A stretch of DNA of 64,000 nt from NCBI GenBank assembly GCA_047967505.1, contig CM106540.1. The stretch is one strand, 5' to 3'. This document shows positions 11,901 through 21,863 of this stretch, piece by piece. The number at the start of each line of letters is the position of its first letter. Positions within the stretch are counted from its first letter, which is position 1. Under the pieces are notes generated by a model. The model saw nothing but the letters and a program-made list of their open reading frames with translations, was not told the DNA's origin and did no database searches. Made by a program: the position numbers and the translations under genes. This DNA comes from Dipteris shenzhenensis. Its lineage: Eukaryota; Polypodiophyta; Polypodiopsida; Gleicheniales.

Positions 11901-14900
11901 TGTGGCCTACTCTAGATGGCTAAAACCACACTCTCGGGTCTCACTGAATCTCTTGAAGGGGACGGCCCTCGTAGCTAGTCTGGGATGCTAGGAGTGTCGA
12001 TGAACCACCCAAGCGGCCCACTACCTTGATCATCTCAAGTGAAGCGATTCTAGGTCCCCATCCATCTCTGGGTCTCTCTTGGTCACTGACTAGAGGAGCC
12101 CTCTAGCCCCACTCTAACGGTTAATCATAACTCTCAAGGGAACCGCAGCAGCAGGGAAACAGCTGGAGAGGAAGGAAGGGGGGGGGGGGGATTGAAGTAA
12201 TGAGAGCTCCAACGGTTCACTACTTTGAGAGATACCTAAGTGCTCTCAACCCCTGTCGAGGTGGCAGGAGCTCCTCTGTCCTACTGTTGGGCAGGTGCCT
12301 AAGTACTCTAGGCCACTACCACAAGGAGATCTATCATAAGATCGAAGAAGGTATCGTCCTCTGGCATCTGGGGGCGACCTGAGGGGGCACTCTCGGACTA
12401 TTACCACTTACACTGGGATCAGTCTGGGGCTAACTCTTGCTCTACACGTGCCTTCTCCTTGAGTCTAGCGTTCCGCCTGTGGTTCTTAGCTGCCTGCTTT
12501 GCTTGCTTTCTTCTTTTTAACCTTGGTTCATTTTCCCTCAGAGAGCGCCACCTAGGGGGTTTGGGACTCCTATGACTGTCTGTGGCCGCTAAGCCCTATC
12601 CTCCTAAGGCTACCTCTGATGAACCGCTCAAACCCACCGTGAGAGGGGGGGGGGGGGGGGGCATGGTGGTCCTCGGGGGAGTCCGAGTGAGATGGCCCAT
12701 CTACACTATAAGCACTACCCTGGTAACCCTGAGACCTCGATCCTCTGTCAAAGCTCACCCCCCTCGAGGGTCTCGAGGTAAATCTCCTCCGATAGGGATT
12801 TTGGGTTCTCAACAACCATAGGAAACCCCATCATCTACCATGACAGAGGCTGTTGTGTCTGGTGGAGCCTTTAGCAGTGTGCCAAACATGGCACCAATGG
12901 AGGGAGGAATGCCCGATACTCTTTCGGGAACCACCGGAACTGGAGCGTCACCAGGAAGCGGGGCACTTTAGTCGTATCCACATCCTCCATTGTGCAGCCA
13001 TGGTACCATGGCAAAAGGTAAACCAAGTGAGGACCAAGGTGGACGGGGCTTTGCTCCACAAGTGCCAAGGTGGTCTCAAGTGACCTCAACTGGAGAAGGA
13101 AAACCACCCTTCCATAGATGGTGACCACCTCAATGCAGCCCCCTTCTAGCGCTAGGCTCGCTTGTAACCAATCCTAAATCTACTTCCTCGAGGGCACTGC
13201 TAAATGTGTACCCTGGGAACAAAGTAAAACCTTGATTGCTGAGGGACTCCAAGGTGCTGCCATTAGAGACCTTGCCAGACAAAGCCACGACCACCAAGCT
13301 TTCTTTCTTCAAAGCACAAGCAAGAAACCCCAACGCTGCGAAAAAAGGAAAAGGAAGGCGGAAACAGGGGCAGGAAAAGGGCAGCCAAGAGCTTAAGCAA
13401 GAGACTATTAAAAGCTTGAGGGGCTGCCCACAAAAAGCCAAAAAACTCCATGAGAAGCGGCTGGAAAAACTGACGCGCAGCCCCAAGCAAGGCTCAAGAG
13501 CTGAGCACTCAAAAGCTGAACGAAGGAGCAAGTGTCAGGGGCAAATGAAAAGAAACCGTGGGCAGCCAATGAGAGAGCTCAAAGCCGAGCCCTGCAGAGG
13601 AGTCCAGGGCCAGCTCAAAAGCCTCGAACCTGCAGCTTTGCTAGTCAAGTAGCAGCTGCAATGCAAACACAAGGGGAAGGTCTCAGGGGGGCACGGGACC
13701 AGCCCCCTCAGCTTCAAACCCTGTGGCAACCATGGGGAAGGCGCCAGCAGCTGAACGAGCTGGCGCGCCGATCTGAAGGGGGGTCGGGACCTGCAACGAG
13801 CCAAAGGGGTCGCTGCTCACAAACCAGGTCGGCTGGAGAGGCAAGCATCTTGGTCATAAATAATCTCAAACAGCATTTCATGATGCACAAGAATATATTT
13901 GATCAAAACTTCTTAGCTTATAGTCTGGATCAGTAAGGGGCTTAGCACATGGGAAGAAATAGGATGGGAATGGGAAAAGGTGGTCCCATGCATATTTCTA
14001 TCCTATTCCCATCCCACCATGTGCTAACAAAAAAAGAACTAGGTATGGGTTTAGGAGGAAGAGGACACATGGCATCATTTCATGTGTTTAAGAGGTGGGG
14101 ACCTTGTGGGGACAAGGACACATGTCATCCTTCCATGTTTTTGAATCCCTAAAAAAGGGGAACCCATTCTGGCTGCCAGGGTCTAGAGGCCATGGTCCAG
14201 GATGGGAAAAAAAGTGGCTACTCCCATTCTAAATCCATCCTAGACCAGTTGGTGTAGGATGGGAGTAATGATGACAAAAATATTCCCATCCTAAACCCAT
14301 GCTAGCCCCATCCATGTGCTAAGGCCCTAAAAAAGGACAAGGACACATGTCATCCTTCCATGTTTTTGAATCCCTAAAAAAGGGGAACCCATTCTGGCTG
14401 CCAGGATGGGAAAAAAAGTGGCTACTCCCATTCTAAATCCATCCTAGACCAGTTGGTGTAGGATGGGAGTAATGATGACAAAAATATTCCCATCCTAAAC
14501 CCATGCTAGCCCCATCCATGTGCTAAGGCCCTAAGTTGTGTGTAGTAGCTGGAATTTACGGGAGTTTATCCTTGGCTCAGTGTCCCAATTCTCTACACAC
14601 TCCCTATATTTGCATATGCTTTTGCTGGGTTTACAGCCTTTTCAGGGGCCTCTGTTTCCCAGCTTAACAAAGCAATCAGTCCCTATACAGTTCATGAAAA
14701 CATATCATGGAAATACAGGTCCATCAGATCCAGGGGCATACCTTCCAACTGCAACAAGAAATCAGAGACTTAAAATTGAGACTCTTGGCAATGGAGTCGC
14801 AGATCAGATGCAAGGTATAGACAAAGATGAACCAATTGATGAGATCGTTAAGAAATACAATGTATCCCCTCCACCAGAAATGGTTAAATGACGTGCGAAG

Positions 14901-17265
14901 TCCTTCTGGAAGGCTTGGTTAAACCTAAATTGGTCTGGTCACGAAATGAGAATTTCATAGCTCTTTATTCCATACGGCTCTCTAATCTTTACCCTCAATT
15001 AATAACTAAATTGGAAGTTGAACAATGTGATCCTTTCCATATAAATCTTTGTTGGTGGTTTCAATATGCTTTGACGCTAGAGCCTCTAGGATGTTTACTG
15101 ATTTAGTGATAACAAGGGCTGCTTCGGATGTTGACAGGAAACACAACAATGCGTTCTTCAAGTGGCTAAGGCTGAGCTGCAAGATGTATCCTCCATCCAA
15201 TCAACAGAGGTCCTTTTTTCTGTGCTCAAACCCACTTAATTTACAGCCTTACAATAAAAAGAAGCAGAAAGGCTTCTGAAGCAAGGTTGTTTCATTAAAG
15301 ACCTATCATAAGTCATGGAACAGCTGGTATTCACATTTTTATGCTCTTGTAAAAGCAGGGTACACCTTGCCGAGAAATATACCCGGAGTACTTCATTGGT
15401 AGCCAGAGTCCTCTATTATCTGGGGATCCACTAAGCAAAGCGCCTAACAAATTATCAGAAGATCTAGTGTGCTGTATGGCTGCTATCTATTGCAAACTTG
15501 CAGAACCACCCCTTCCACATCTTGGAGGCCTGATGTCCCCTTCATCATCATCCTCATCTGCGAGTAGATTTTCCGCACAGAGGTTTTCAAGTGATGGGTG
15601 GACTTCACAATGCAAGACCGATAGTTCCGGTGATGTGTGTTCAAGTGACCCTAGTCAGGGAAATTGTGCAACAGACTGTGCAGGAGTAAGCAGTTCAACA
15701 GTGGAAGTGCAATGGATTAGTGTAGACAATGATCGACTGACATATGCAGCACGAATGCTTCGTAATTTCCGGTGAGTGCCCTTGGAGCTGTGATTCTGTT
15801 TTGGGTTTCAATATCTCCCAGATTAAACGGTAAGCTATCCATCTCTACAGCAGGGGGCTTGAAAGCATGATATTTGGCTGATGTCTCCTGGTCTAGTTTT
15901 CCCCAAGCGTATATTCCTGGCTGCTCGTGGTCTTTCGATTAAGGCTGCGTTCATAAACTATCATTGACGTATCAATAATTTAACGCATCTGACTAGCGTG
16001 AACAATGATTAACATGTTTGATGAATGCAGCTCGCTTGTTCAACAGCTGGAGGCGGTGGATCCAAGTCAAATGAATCATGAACAGAAGCTGGCCTTTTGG
16101 ATCAACATACACAATGCCCTCATGATGCATGTAAACACATAGACGTAAATCTGTAGATGTGATTCGACATTTTTGCTATTCGAACAATTAACTTGGACCA
16201 CCGTCAAGGTTTGACACATTTTGTTACAGGCTTATCTTGCATATGGTATCCCTCGGAACCACTTAAAGCGTGTGTCGTTACTACAGAAGGTAAGGTCATG
16301 TACAGACGATTTGTTGAAGCACAAAATCATCACTGCAATGGACTATTAATATGATCCGTGGAATGTGATAGGCGGCATACAAGATTGGAGCGCATTCCAT
16401 CAATGCGCAAACCATTGAACAATCCATCTTAAAATGTCGCTCCCATCGTCCCGCAAAGGTCAATCTTTCAACTACCACCATAGAGTAAAATGTGGAACCT
16501 TACACATAAGTCATTCGAAATTATCTTGTATCAGCAGTTCTAGCTCGTTAGAAGATGTCGCATTTCGCCTAAAGCATTCGTAAAAGTAATTCGCAGCTAT
16601 AGAGCTCGTCGATTAAGCTGTTGCGTTAACATTAAGTTGGCGATGAATCTGTATTGAAACGCTAACAGCTGCGGAAGAAGTGACGATTTCGAACTGGTCT
16701 CATGCAGTGGCTTCAATCATTCCTCTCACCAGCGGCAAAGTTGAGAGGGGATGAGCGACAGGCGTATGCAATAGACAGGCCGGAGCCACTGCTGTGTTTT
16801 GCGCTATGCTGCGGAGGCCGATCCGACCCATTGGTACTCACAGACATCTCAAAGCTACCCACAATGATTCTCGTTCTGCGGAGGTCGATTGGAATGTGCG
16901 AATAACTTTGTGGGATGATGGCGTTGGTGCAGGTGCGGGTGTACACAGAGAACGCAATACACAAAGAGCTGGAGGTCGCGAAGCAAGAGTTCTTGCAGGC
17001 AAATGTGAGCATTCGCAAGGAGAGCGGCAAGGCGGAGCTGCCGAGGATGTTGGAATCGTTCGCGAGGGAGTCGGGCGTGGAGGGCTCGCAGCTTCTGGAG
17101 TGGATTTGCGAGAATGTACAGGAGAGGGAGGTCGCCTCCGCCATCGCCAGATGCATCGCGCAATCCAATGGCAAGCCTCACAAATGCATCCAATGGCTTC
17201 CCTACGACTTCTCCTTCCGCTATGTCTTCGTATCTCCTCTCTCAGTCTGGTTGCCGACGCCATAG
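2948..17265 (+). CDS. MIP1-type leucine-zipper / DUF547 protein (spliced, 5' end not found)
   Basis: Exons: 2948-3064, 6701-7084, 15359-15771, 16031-16130, 16230-16289, 16372-16458, 16708-16833 and 16933-17265, with a candidate extra exon at 14637-14882. All introns are GT-AG and all phases agree. The first two exons encode the ternary-complex-factor MIP1 leucine zipper: [15 protein letters not shown], then [23 protein letters not shown]. The 15359 exon holds the conserved [19 protein letters not shown] segment and a Ser-rich linker. DUF547 follows: [25 protein letters not shown], the [15 protein letters not shown] block, [20 protein letters not shown] and [12 protein letters not shown], ending [10 protein letters not shown]. 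About 539 codons are visible, near family length, but the N-terminal exon is missing. Antirrhinum MIP1 was described as a partner of MADS-box factors; the biochemical role of DUF547 is unsettled. Introns of 3.6 and 8.3 kb are filled with transposons. Confidence 0.9.
3065..4009. other. intron sequence, no gene seen
   Basis: This is intron after the first visible exon. It holds short degenerate duplications (an ATTGTCCCATTA motif near 3152 and 3252), a CT-rich stretch at 3480-3900 and a (GA)n tract at 3906-3931. The open frame at 3451-3711 is low-complexity Pro/Ser and is not supported as a gene. Confidence 0.5.
4010..4680 (+). pseudogene. probable LINE ORF2 C-terminal remnant
   Basis: Broken frames read [19 protein letters not shown], then a [21 protein letters not shown] segment and [17 protein letters not shown]. 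The order and wording resemble the region after the RT of plant LINEs (a GGLGI.nl..hn.AL..K block followed by a GIR.VGDLLD.DG block). Stops and frameshifts are frequent and no RT catalytic core is present. It lies in an intron of the MIP1/DUF547 gene. The identification is by pattern only. Confidence 0.4.
4371..4434 (+). repeat. exact 32-bp tandem duplication
   Basis: Two identical 32-bp copies (4371-4402 and 4403-4434), each starting GCCCGGCCGCTC, lie head to tail in the LINE remnant and shift its frame. Confidence 0.93.
4681..6700. other. intron sequence, nothing recognised
   Basis: This is intron between two MIP1/DUF547 exons. The short open frames show no family motifs. A short repeated phrase (GATTTCATGGTCTCATRRG, near 5488 and 5571) is visible, and otherwise the sequence looks like old, unassigned DNA. 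A G-run lies at 6286-6295. Confidence 0.5.
7085..8420. other. intron sequence before a copia fragment
   Basis: No coding signal. It contains an (AAAT)n tract near 7826-7842. The 5' LTR expected for the copia fragment that starts near 8440 could not be recognised here: no TGGTATCAGAGC primer site was seen. Confidence 0.45.
8421..11245 (+). mobile_element. decayed Ty1/copia, LTRs not recognised, integrase largely deleted
   Basis: In order on the plus strand: gag starting [18 protein letters not shown] with a YTLW motif (8445), a CCHC-like knuckle ([14 protein letters not shown] near 9243), protease WYLDSGA followed by TAG then KHMSH (9514), GAG-pre-integrase LWHARFGH (9918), and the start of integrase ([10 protein letters not shown], 10085). 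After a loss of roughly 300 codons the RT follows directly ([16 protein letters not shown] at 10287, [16 protein letters not shown] at 10501). The RT active-site box reads CVDD instead of YVDD. The RNase H part breaks off near 11245, where a minus-strand LINE begins. There are many stops and frameshifts. It lies in the 8.3-kb intron of the MIP1/DUF547 gene. Confidence 0.9.
11246..13850 (-). mobile_element. LINE (non-LTR) copy, internally deleted, family 1
   Basis: This matches, in the same minus orientation, the separate LINE at 19.1-25.7 kb. The low-coordinate part (11280-12100) resembles the 3' ORF2/zinc-finger end there. The segment at 12400-13130 resembles 24200-25020 (ORF1-like; shared phrase GTTTTGGGACTCCTA-type and a CCCCATCATYTRCYA-type stretch). 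The segment at 13130-13850 resembles the 5' UTR at 25020-25700. Most of the RT and endonuclease is missing, so this is an internally deleted copy. G-runs lie at 12180-12190 and 12644-12661. It is inserted in, or has truncated, the copia to its left. Confidence 0.7.
13937..14531. mobile_element. PIF/Harbinger-like (Tourist) MITE with duplicated end
   Basis: The ends form an inverted repeat: GGGGCTTAGCACATGG at 13937 and CCATGTGCTAAGGCCC ending at 14531. They are flanked by the trinucleotide TAA on both sides (13934-13936 and 14532-14534). A 3-bp TAA/TTA target duplication with GGG/GGC-starting termini is the hallmark of PIF/Harbinger MITEs. The last about 200 bp, including the terminal repeat, is present twice in tandem (14113-14329 and 14335-14532). 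It carries no coding capacity and lies about 100 bp upstream of the candidate exon of the MIP1/DUF547 gene. Confidence 0.75.
14637..14882 (+). other. candidate in-phase exon of the MIP1/DUF547 gene
   Basis: A good acceptor (pyrimidine-rich tract ending TTTACAG at 14636) opens an 82-codon frame in phase 0. This matches the phase-0 donor at 7084 and the phase-0 acceptor at 15358. The 3' boundary would use a weak donor, GTTAAA after 14882. The peptide is polar (for example [14 protein letters not shown]). It has no domain I recognise, which is normal for the variable linker of this family. If it is not an exon, it is a chance open stretch 100 bp past a MITE. Confidence 0.4.
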
Positions 17266-17620
17266 CCCTGCCCTCGCCTCCCTTCCTTCCTTCCTTCTTG
17301 CAGCTTCGATCCATTGAGCACCTCCCTTTTTACGTCTCACTCCTGTTGCCAAGAACAATTTCCCTCTCACTCTGGTTGCCCACGCCATCGCCCTGGCTCG
17401 CACCCGCCTTTCAACTCCCTCCCTCAACTTCCTTCTTTGCAGCTTCCATCGCTCACCTCCTCTCCTTTACTTCTCAACTCTTGTAGATTGAGCTTCCCAC
17501 ATCTGTCTGGTTCTCCTTGCCACCATAGCCTCCTCGCTTCCTCCCTCCTCTCTACGCCCTCCCATCTGCTCTCTTCTTCGCGATTCAGAGAATTACTGAT
17601 TGCTCGAATATCCCCCTAAA
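17236..17620 (+). repeat. CT-rich tandem repeat, about 131-bp period, overlapping the gene's stop codon
   Basis: The phrase CTSTGGTTGCC.ACGCCAT followed by CT-rich sequence and CAGCTTC.ATC occurs near 17243, again near 17370, and more weakly near 17498. The first copy covers the last codons and TAG of the MIP1/DUF547 gene. The large antisense open frames here are by-products of the GC/CT-rich composition. Confidence 0.7.
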
Positions 17621-17651
17621 ATTCCTCCCTCCCCTCTGCGCCTTCCATTTC

Positions 17652-17880
17652 CCAAGGAACTTTAGAACTGAGTCAATCACGTAGCACATAGTTGCTCCTT
17701 GCTTCGTGTTGGCAAAACCCATTTCTGCCATCACAAATCTCATTTGCTGAATTCGAATTTCTCAAGGAACTTCAGAACTGAGTCAATCAGGTACAACATA
17801 GTTGCTTCTTGCTTCGAGTGGCAAATCAAGACCTCATCTCTCCCATCACAAATCTCAATTGCTGCATTCGAATTTCTCAG
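17652..17880 (+). repeat. tandem duplication, about 111-bp period
   Basis: The block around CAAGGAACTTTAGAACTGAG (17654) recurs with few changes near 17765 and continues through TTGCTYCTTGCTTCGWG. No gene is present. Confidence 0.8.
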
Positions 17881-17992
17881 GTCTCTAATTTCTCATTTGC
17901 ATTGGAAGAGGCATGAGGCATAGATAAACTTCCACGGTAAAAAGGAGGATGCAAGAGTGACCAACATAACATCCTATACATGTAAGGAGTGC

Positions 17993-18156
17993 AGTTACCG
18001 CCAACTAACATACAAAAGAGTCTTATAGAGGGCTAACATGGAAGTATTTGTATTTAAAAGTGTGGATGACCTAAAGTTACCGCCAACTAACATACGAAAG
18101 AATCTTATAGAGGGCTAACATGGAAGTATTTGTATTTGAAAGTGTGGATGAGCTAA
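17993..18156 (+). repeat. tandem duplication, 82-bp period
   Basis: AGTTACCGCCAACTAACATA begins both copies (17993 and 18075). The copies differ at only a few positions. Confidence 0.88.
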
Positions 18157-18654
18157 AATAACTGGTTGAGTGTATGCTTCAAGCATGTATGTGGAATCTT
18201 CATAAAGAGATAGTAGTCATTGTAGTCTTCATTCACGATAATAGTGAGGGTAACATACATGACAATAGTCATTGTACTAATGAATGCATTATTGATGTGA
18301 GGAAGCATAGATTCATAGAAACAATGAAGTGGTGAAACAAAAGTAGGAGAGTGTTTCAAGATCACCCTTACAATACTAACGGCATGTACATTGTCATCAT
18401 TAAGTATATTTATTTTTTTAAAGGGGGTGCATTGCCTATGTGATGATGTTAATCAATTTCTCTCTTATCTATGAAAAGAATTGAAACTTTAACCTTTCGC
18501 ACAACATAAGTAACAAAATGATGTAACATGTTTTTTTTGGGTGGAGAAAAACAAAAAACCTATTAAAGTAGAGAAGATGTTACAAACTAATTGGAGCTAA
18601 AAGCTCTATCATGCATACATTTAGTAGTTGTAGTTCACAACCTTCAACTTCACA

Positions 18655-18878
18655 AATTATGAGTCCTATCATACCGTAGCCTCTTTGAAGCGAGTTTGAA
18701 GCTAAAGGCATGATTCACGGATACAAATTATGAGTCCTATCATACCGTAGCCTCTTTGCAACTAAAGGCACAATTCATGGATATTCAACTTATAGTTCAA
18801 CTTTAGTATGAGTCCTATCATACTGTAGCCTCTTTGAAGCTGAAGGCACGATTCATGGATATTCAACTTATAGTTCAC
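18655..18878 (+). repeat. three-copy tandem repeat, about 70-82-bp units
   Basis: GAGTCCTATCATACCGTAGC recurs near 18661, 18732 and 18810 (the third copy has one substitution), each followed by a TTTG..GCTRAAGGCAYRATTCA block. Confidence 0.85.
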
Positions 18879-19294
18879 TTATAGAATCAATCCAAATGTT
18901 TACATTAAATGCACATCAATATTGTATGGTAACAAGGAAGGCCTAAGGAAGGCCATAGAGAAGGAGAAAGAAGGAAGACGAGTCGATTTCTCTGTAGGAG
19001 AAGCCATATGCACAGAGACAGAGTGCATTCCCTTGTCCATTAATAAGATGATCCACATTGCTTTAGTATAGTCACACTCTCAGACCATAATTTTAACAAG
19101 AAAAAGGAACTTTCTATTAATGCTTGGGATTGTCAACAATACAAGTTGGCTATCTCAAGAGTGTTGACCAAGGGGAAAAACAAAAGCCTGGCGAAAGGAG
19201 CCAGCCTACATCCCGAGAACCCATCTTACTGCCTAGGGTGTCTCAAGGACCAGGGCAAATAGCCAGGGCAAGGATGATACAACCAGCGAATCCC

Positions 19295-20155
19295 TCATGG
19301 CTTGAAAATGTAGAAAATGTTTGCATGCCATGCCTTGTAGGAACGGTCCCGCCTCTTGGCAGTCACTCTCGAATCTGATGATCCATGCTCCCATAGGCGC
19401 ACAGAGTATATATAATGTCCTACCATGTAGCAAAAAAGGTGGCTACTGGTGGAGCTCGATGCTCCCCCATCACTCGACTGCAATGTGTAACCCAGATGTT
19501 CCATACTATGATATTGGCCATATTCTCCCACATACCGTCCTCCTAACAAAGCCCGAGGACACCGCCCAGAAGGAGGGGTCGCCTTGTGCAGCTCTATTTG
19601 ATGCTCTGTCCATGTATCTTGTAAGCTAGGGAAACCTCGTCGATGTGGAAGGAGTGCCCCCCCTCTATCATCTAGGCCACCATATCCCCAATGAATACTT
19701 TGTAACCGGGCAACAATCCAAAGGAAACCCAGCCAAATCCTTTGGGCACTCAAGCAGCTCCAAATGCGATGTGAGATCGTCTCGAGGCCCTCCATACAGC
19801 AGTGGCAATGCCCATCCACCTGCATCTTCTCCAATGAAGGGTCTATGGGTAGGCCCCCATGGGCAAAGATGCAGAAGAAGTACGAGATCTTTAGTGGTTT
19901 GAGGTTGAGCCATAACCACGTCCAAAGCGAGCTTTGACCTCCTAGGGGACTTGCTACTTGGCCGAGTGCCTCTCTCTCGAGGGCTTCAATGTCAATGCCT
20001 CCATCTGCAGTCTCCACCCGATCCATGTCATGTATGAGAAGAAGAATACCTCCTCCACTCTTTCTGTGTGGCCTACCTTGGACGGCTAGAACCACTCGCT
20101 TGGGTCCCACTGAATCTCCTGAAGCGGGCAGCCCTCCCAAAGCCATAGTCACCAC
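19295..20155 (-). pseudogene. LINE ORF2 C-terminal (zf-RVT-like) region
   Basis: A 286-codon open frame. Near residue 100 is WTWLWLNLKPLKISYFF followed by GLPIDPSLEKMQVDGHCHCC and a downstream H..WSC. This is the arrangement of the plant zf-RVT domain (W.....P.K...F.W....LPT...L......C..C......H....C). The frame lies downstream of the RT on the same strand. It has no obvious start and belongs to the larger broken ORF2. The N-terminal 90 residues are Gly/Arg-rich and match no domain I know. Confidence 0.7.
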
Positions 20156-21548
20156 TGGGGGGCATCCTAGTCCGGGATGTAGGGAGGATCAATAAGGCAA
20201 CCCTTACCCAGGAGACCCCCACTCTGATCAGCTCTGCCAGTTGAGTGAATCCAGGCTCCCATCCATCATTGGGTCTCTTTGTGTGGCCTACCTTGGATGG
20301 CTAGAACCACTCGCTTGGGTCCCACTGAATCTCTTGAAGCGGGCAGCCCTCCCAAAGCCATAGTCACCACTGGAGGGCATCCTAGTCCGAGATGTAGGGA
20401 GGATCAATAAGCCAAGCCTTACCCTGGAGACCCCCACTCTGATCAGCTCTTCTAGTTGAGTGAATCTAGGCTCCCATCCATCATTGGGTCTCTCTCTGAC
20501 TCTGACTGCAGATAGTCCTCTAGGTCCCACCTGAAGAAGCTAGCCCAATCGCTGCCTTGTCTAGTCATAACCCTCAGAGGAACCCTTGTCCTAAAAGACT
20601 AGCCCAACCATCTACCATCTGTCCACGTCTACAATGCTACCCTCTAGGTCTTGGGGATGGCTTCATCTATCTCTATGGATCTCTATCTTGCTCCATGGAG
20701 GTGGGAAAGAGCTCTAGCATCCTAATCTCAAACCTCCAGGTCCAAATAAGCGAGTTTGATGCTCGAACTACTCTTTGAAATGAGGTGGAGCCCGAATATG
20801 TCCCCCTACCAATCTCTACCACACCCTAATGAGTCTCTGCATCAATGGGGATCCCTTCCTGTGAGGGGGGGCCTCCAAGAAGAGCCACCTGTGAGACTAC
20901 TACCACTGACCTCTTGTGTGTGGGGTGTTCCTAAGAAGCCCCCTCTATAGGAGGAGCTTCCAAGGCTCAGCACCTGGATTGAGAACTAGGGCCACCAACT
21001 TGCCCAAAAGGACTCTTCTCGGGTCAATGATGCCCAAACCTTCTCATGCCAATGGCATAATCATTGTCTGCAATGCAACTCAAGCTTTGATGTTCCTCGT
21101 GCCGTCTGACCCAATGTAGAGGAAATTTTGCACCAGGCGCCTAAGATGACCCATGTAACCCCTATGAAAGCACCACAAAGAGGTTATGTACTAGGTCGTG
21201 GCTAGAAGGACCTGGTTGACCAACTAGGGCCCTGCCTACAACAAGGGAAAGCTTGGCCGAGCTTTCTAATATAGAAGCTTCTTCCTAACAATTTCTAGAA
21301 TTGGGGTGATCTATTGCTCTGTTGAATGGAATCCACCTAAAGTCAAAGGTAGCCCCTAGTCACACGAACCTCCTAGACCTCACTGCCCCTTTGAAGAAAA
21401 CAATCGATTTTGTCTAGTTGATCTGAGCCCTAGAGGCCTCACAATAGATGGCCAAGACTCCGCGGAATGCCTGAAGGCTCGTTGTTGGTCCCTCCACATA
21501 CAAGACCGTGTCATCTCCGAACTCTGAATCCAATATCTCCTCCTCCTA

Positions 21549-21863
21549 TTAGATCGGAAGCCTAGCCTTGTCGTATTGAACGAGAGAGAGAGAGAGAGAG
21601 AGAGAGGGCCTCGCTTTTGTGGCTAGTGAGATGAGCTTATGGCTAGAGCTCCCTACATAGAGAGTGGAGACTCCCTGAATCCAACAATTTGAGAAACCCA
21701 CTTTGTGCATGGTACTACCCTCCAAGAAAGACCACTCCACCCTATCGTAGGCCTTCTCAAAATCAAGGAGAAGAATAGCAAGAGGCTGAGGCTCCTCTTG
21801 AGCCCAATCTATTACCTCCCAAAATGTAAATTTGTTGTCCAAGATGCTACATTCTTGAACCAA
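21549..21863 (-). pseudogene. LINE reverse transcriptase fragment split by a (GA)n tract
   Basis: ILLLDFEKAYDRVEWSFL is the classic non-LTR RT motif containing the first catalytic Asp (D in FEKAYD). About 40 residues later the reading frame enters a (CT)n-encoded run of Ser/Leu (plus-strand GA tract near 21571-21607). The conserved RSIRQG motif, usually followed by CPLSP, is found in a different frame just beyond it. The expansion therefore lies inside the catalytic core. Confidence 0.85.

Noticed and set aside
13130-13936. Overlapping open frames of up to 138 codons on both strands
   Set aside because: They fall in the GC-rich 5' region of the minus-strand LINE and have no recognisable protein motif.
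14888-15279. Short open frames between the candidate exon and the 15359 exon
   Set aside because: No conserved motif and no consistent splice sites were seen; treated as intron.
16713-17486. Several overlapping open frames of 100-230 codons on both strands
   Set aside because: They overlap the last DUF547 exons and the CT-rich repeat; only the frame matching the conserved domain with proper splice sites is supported.
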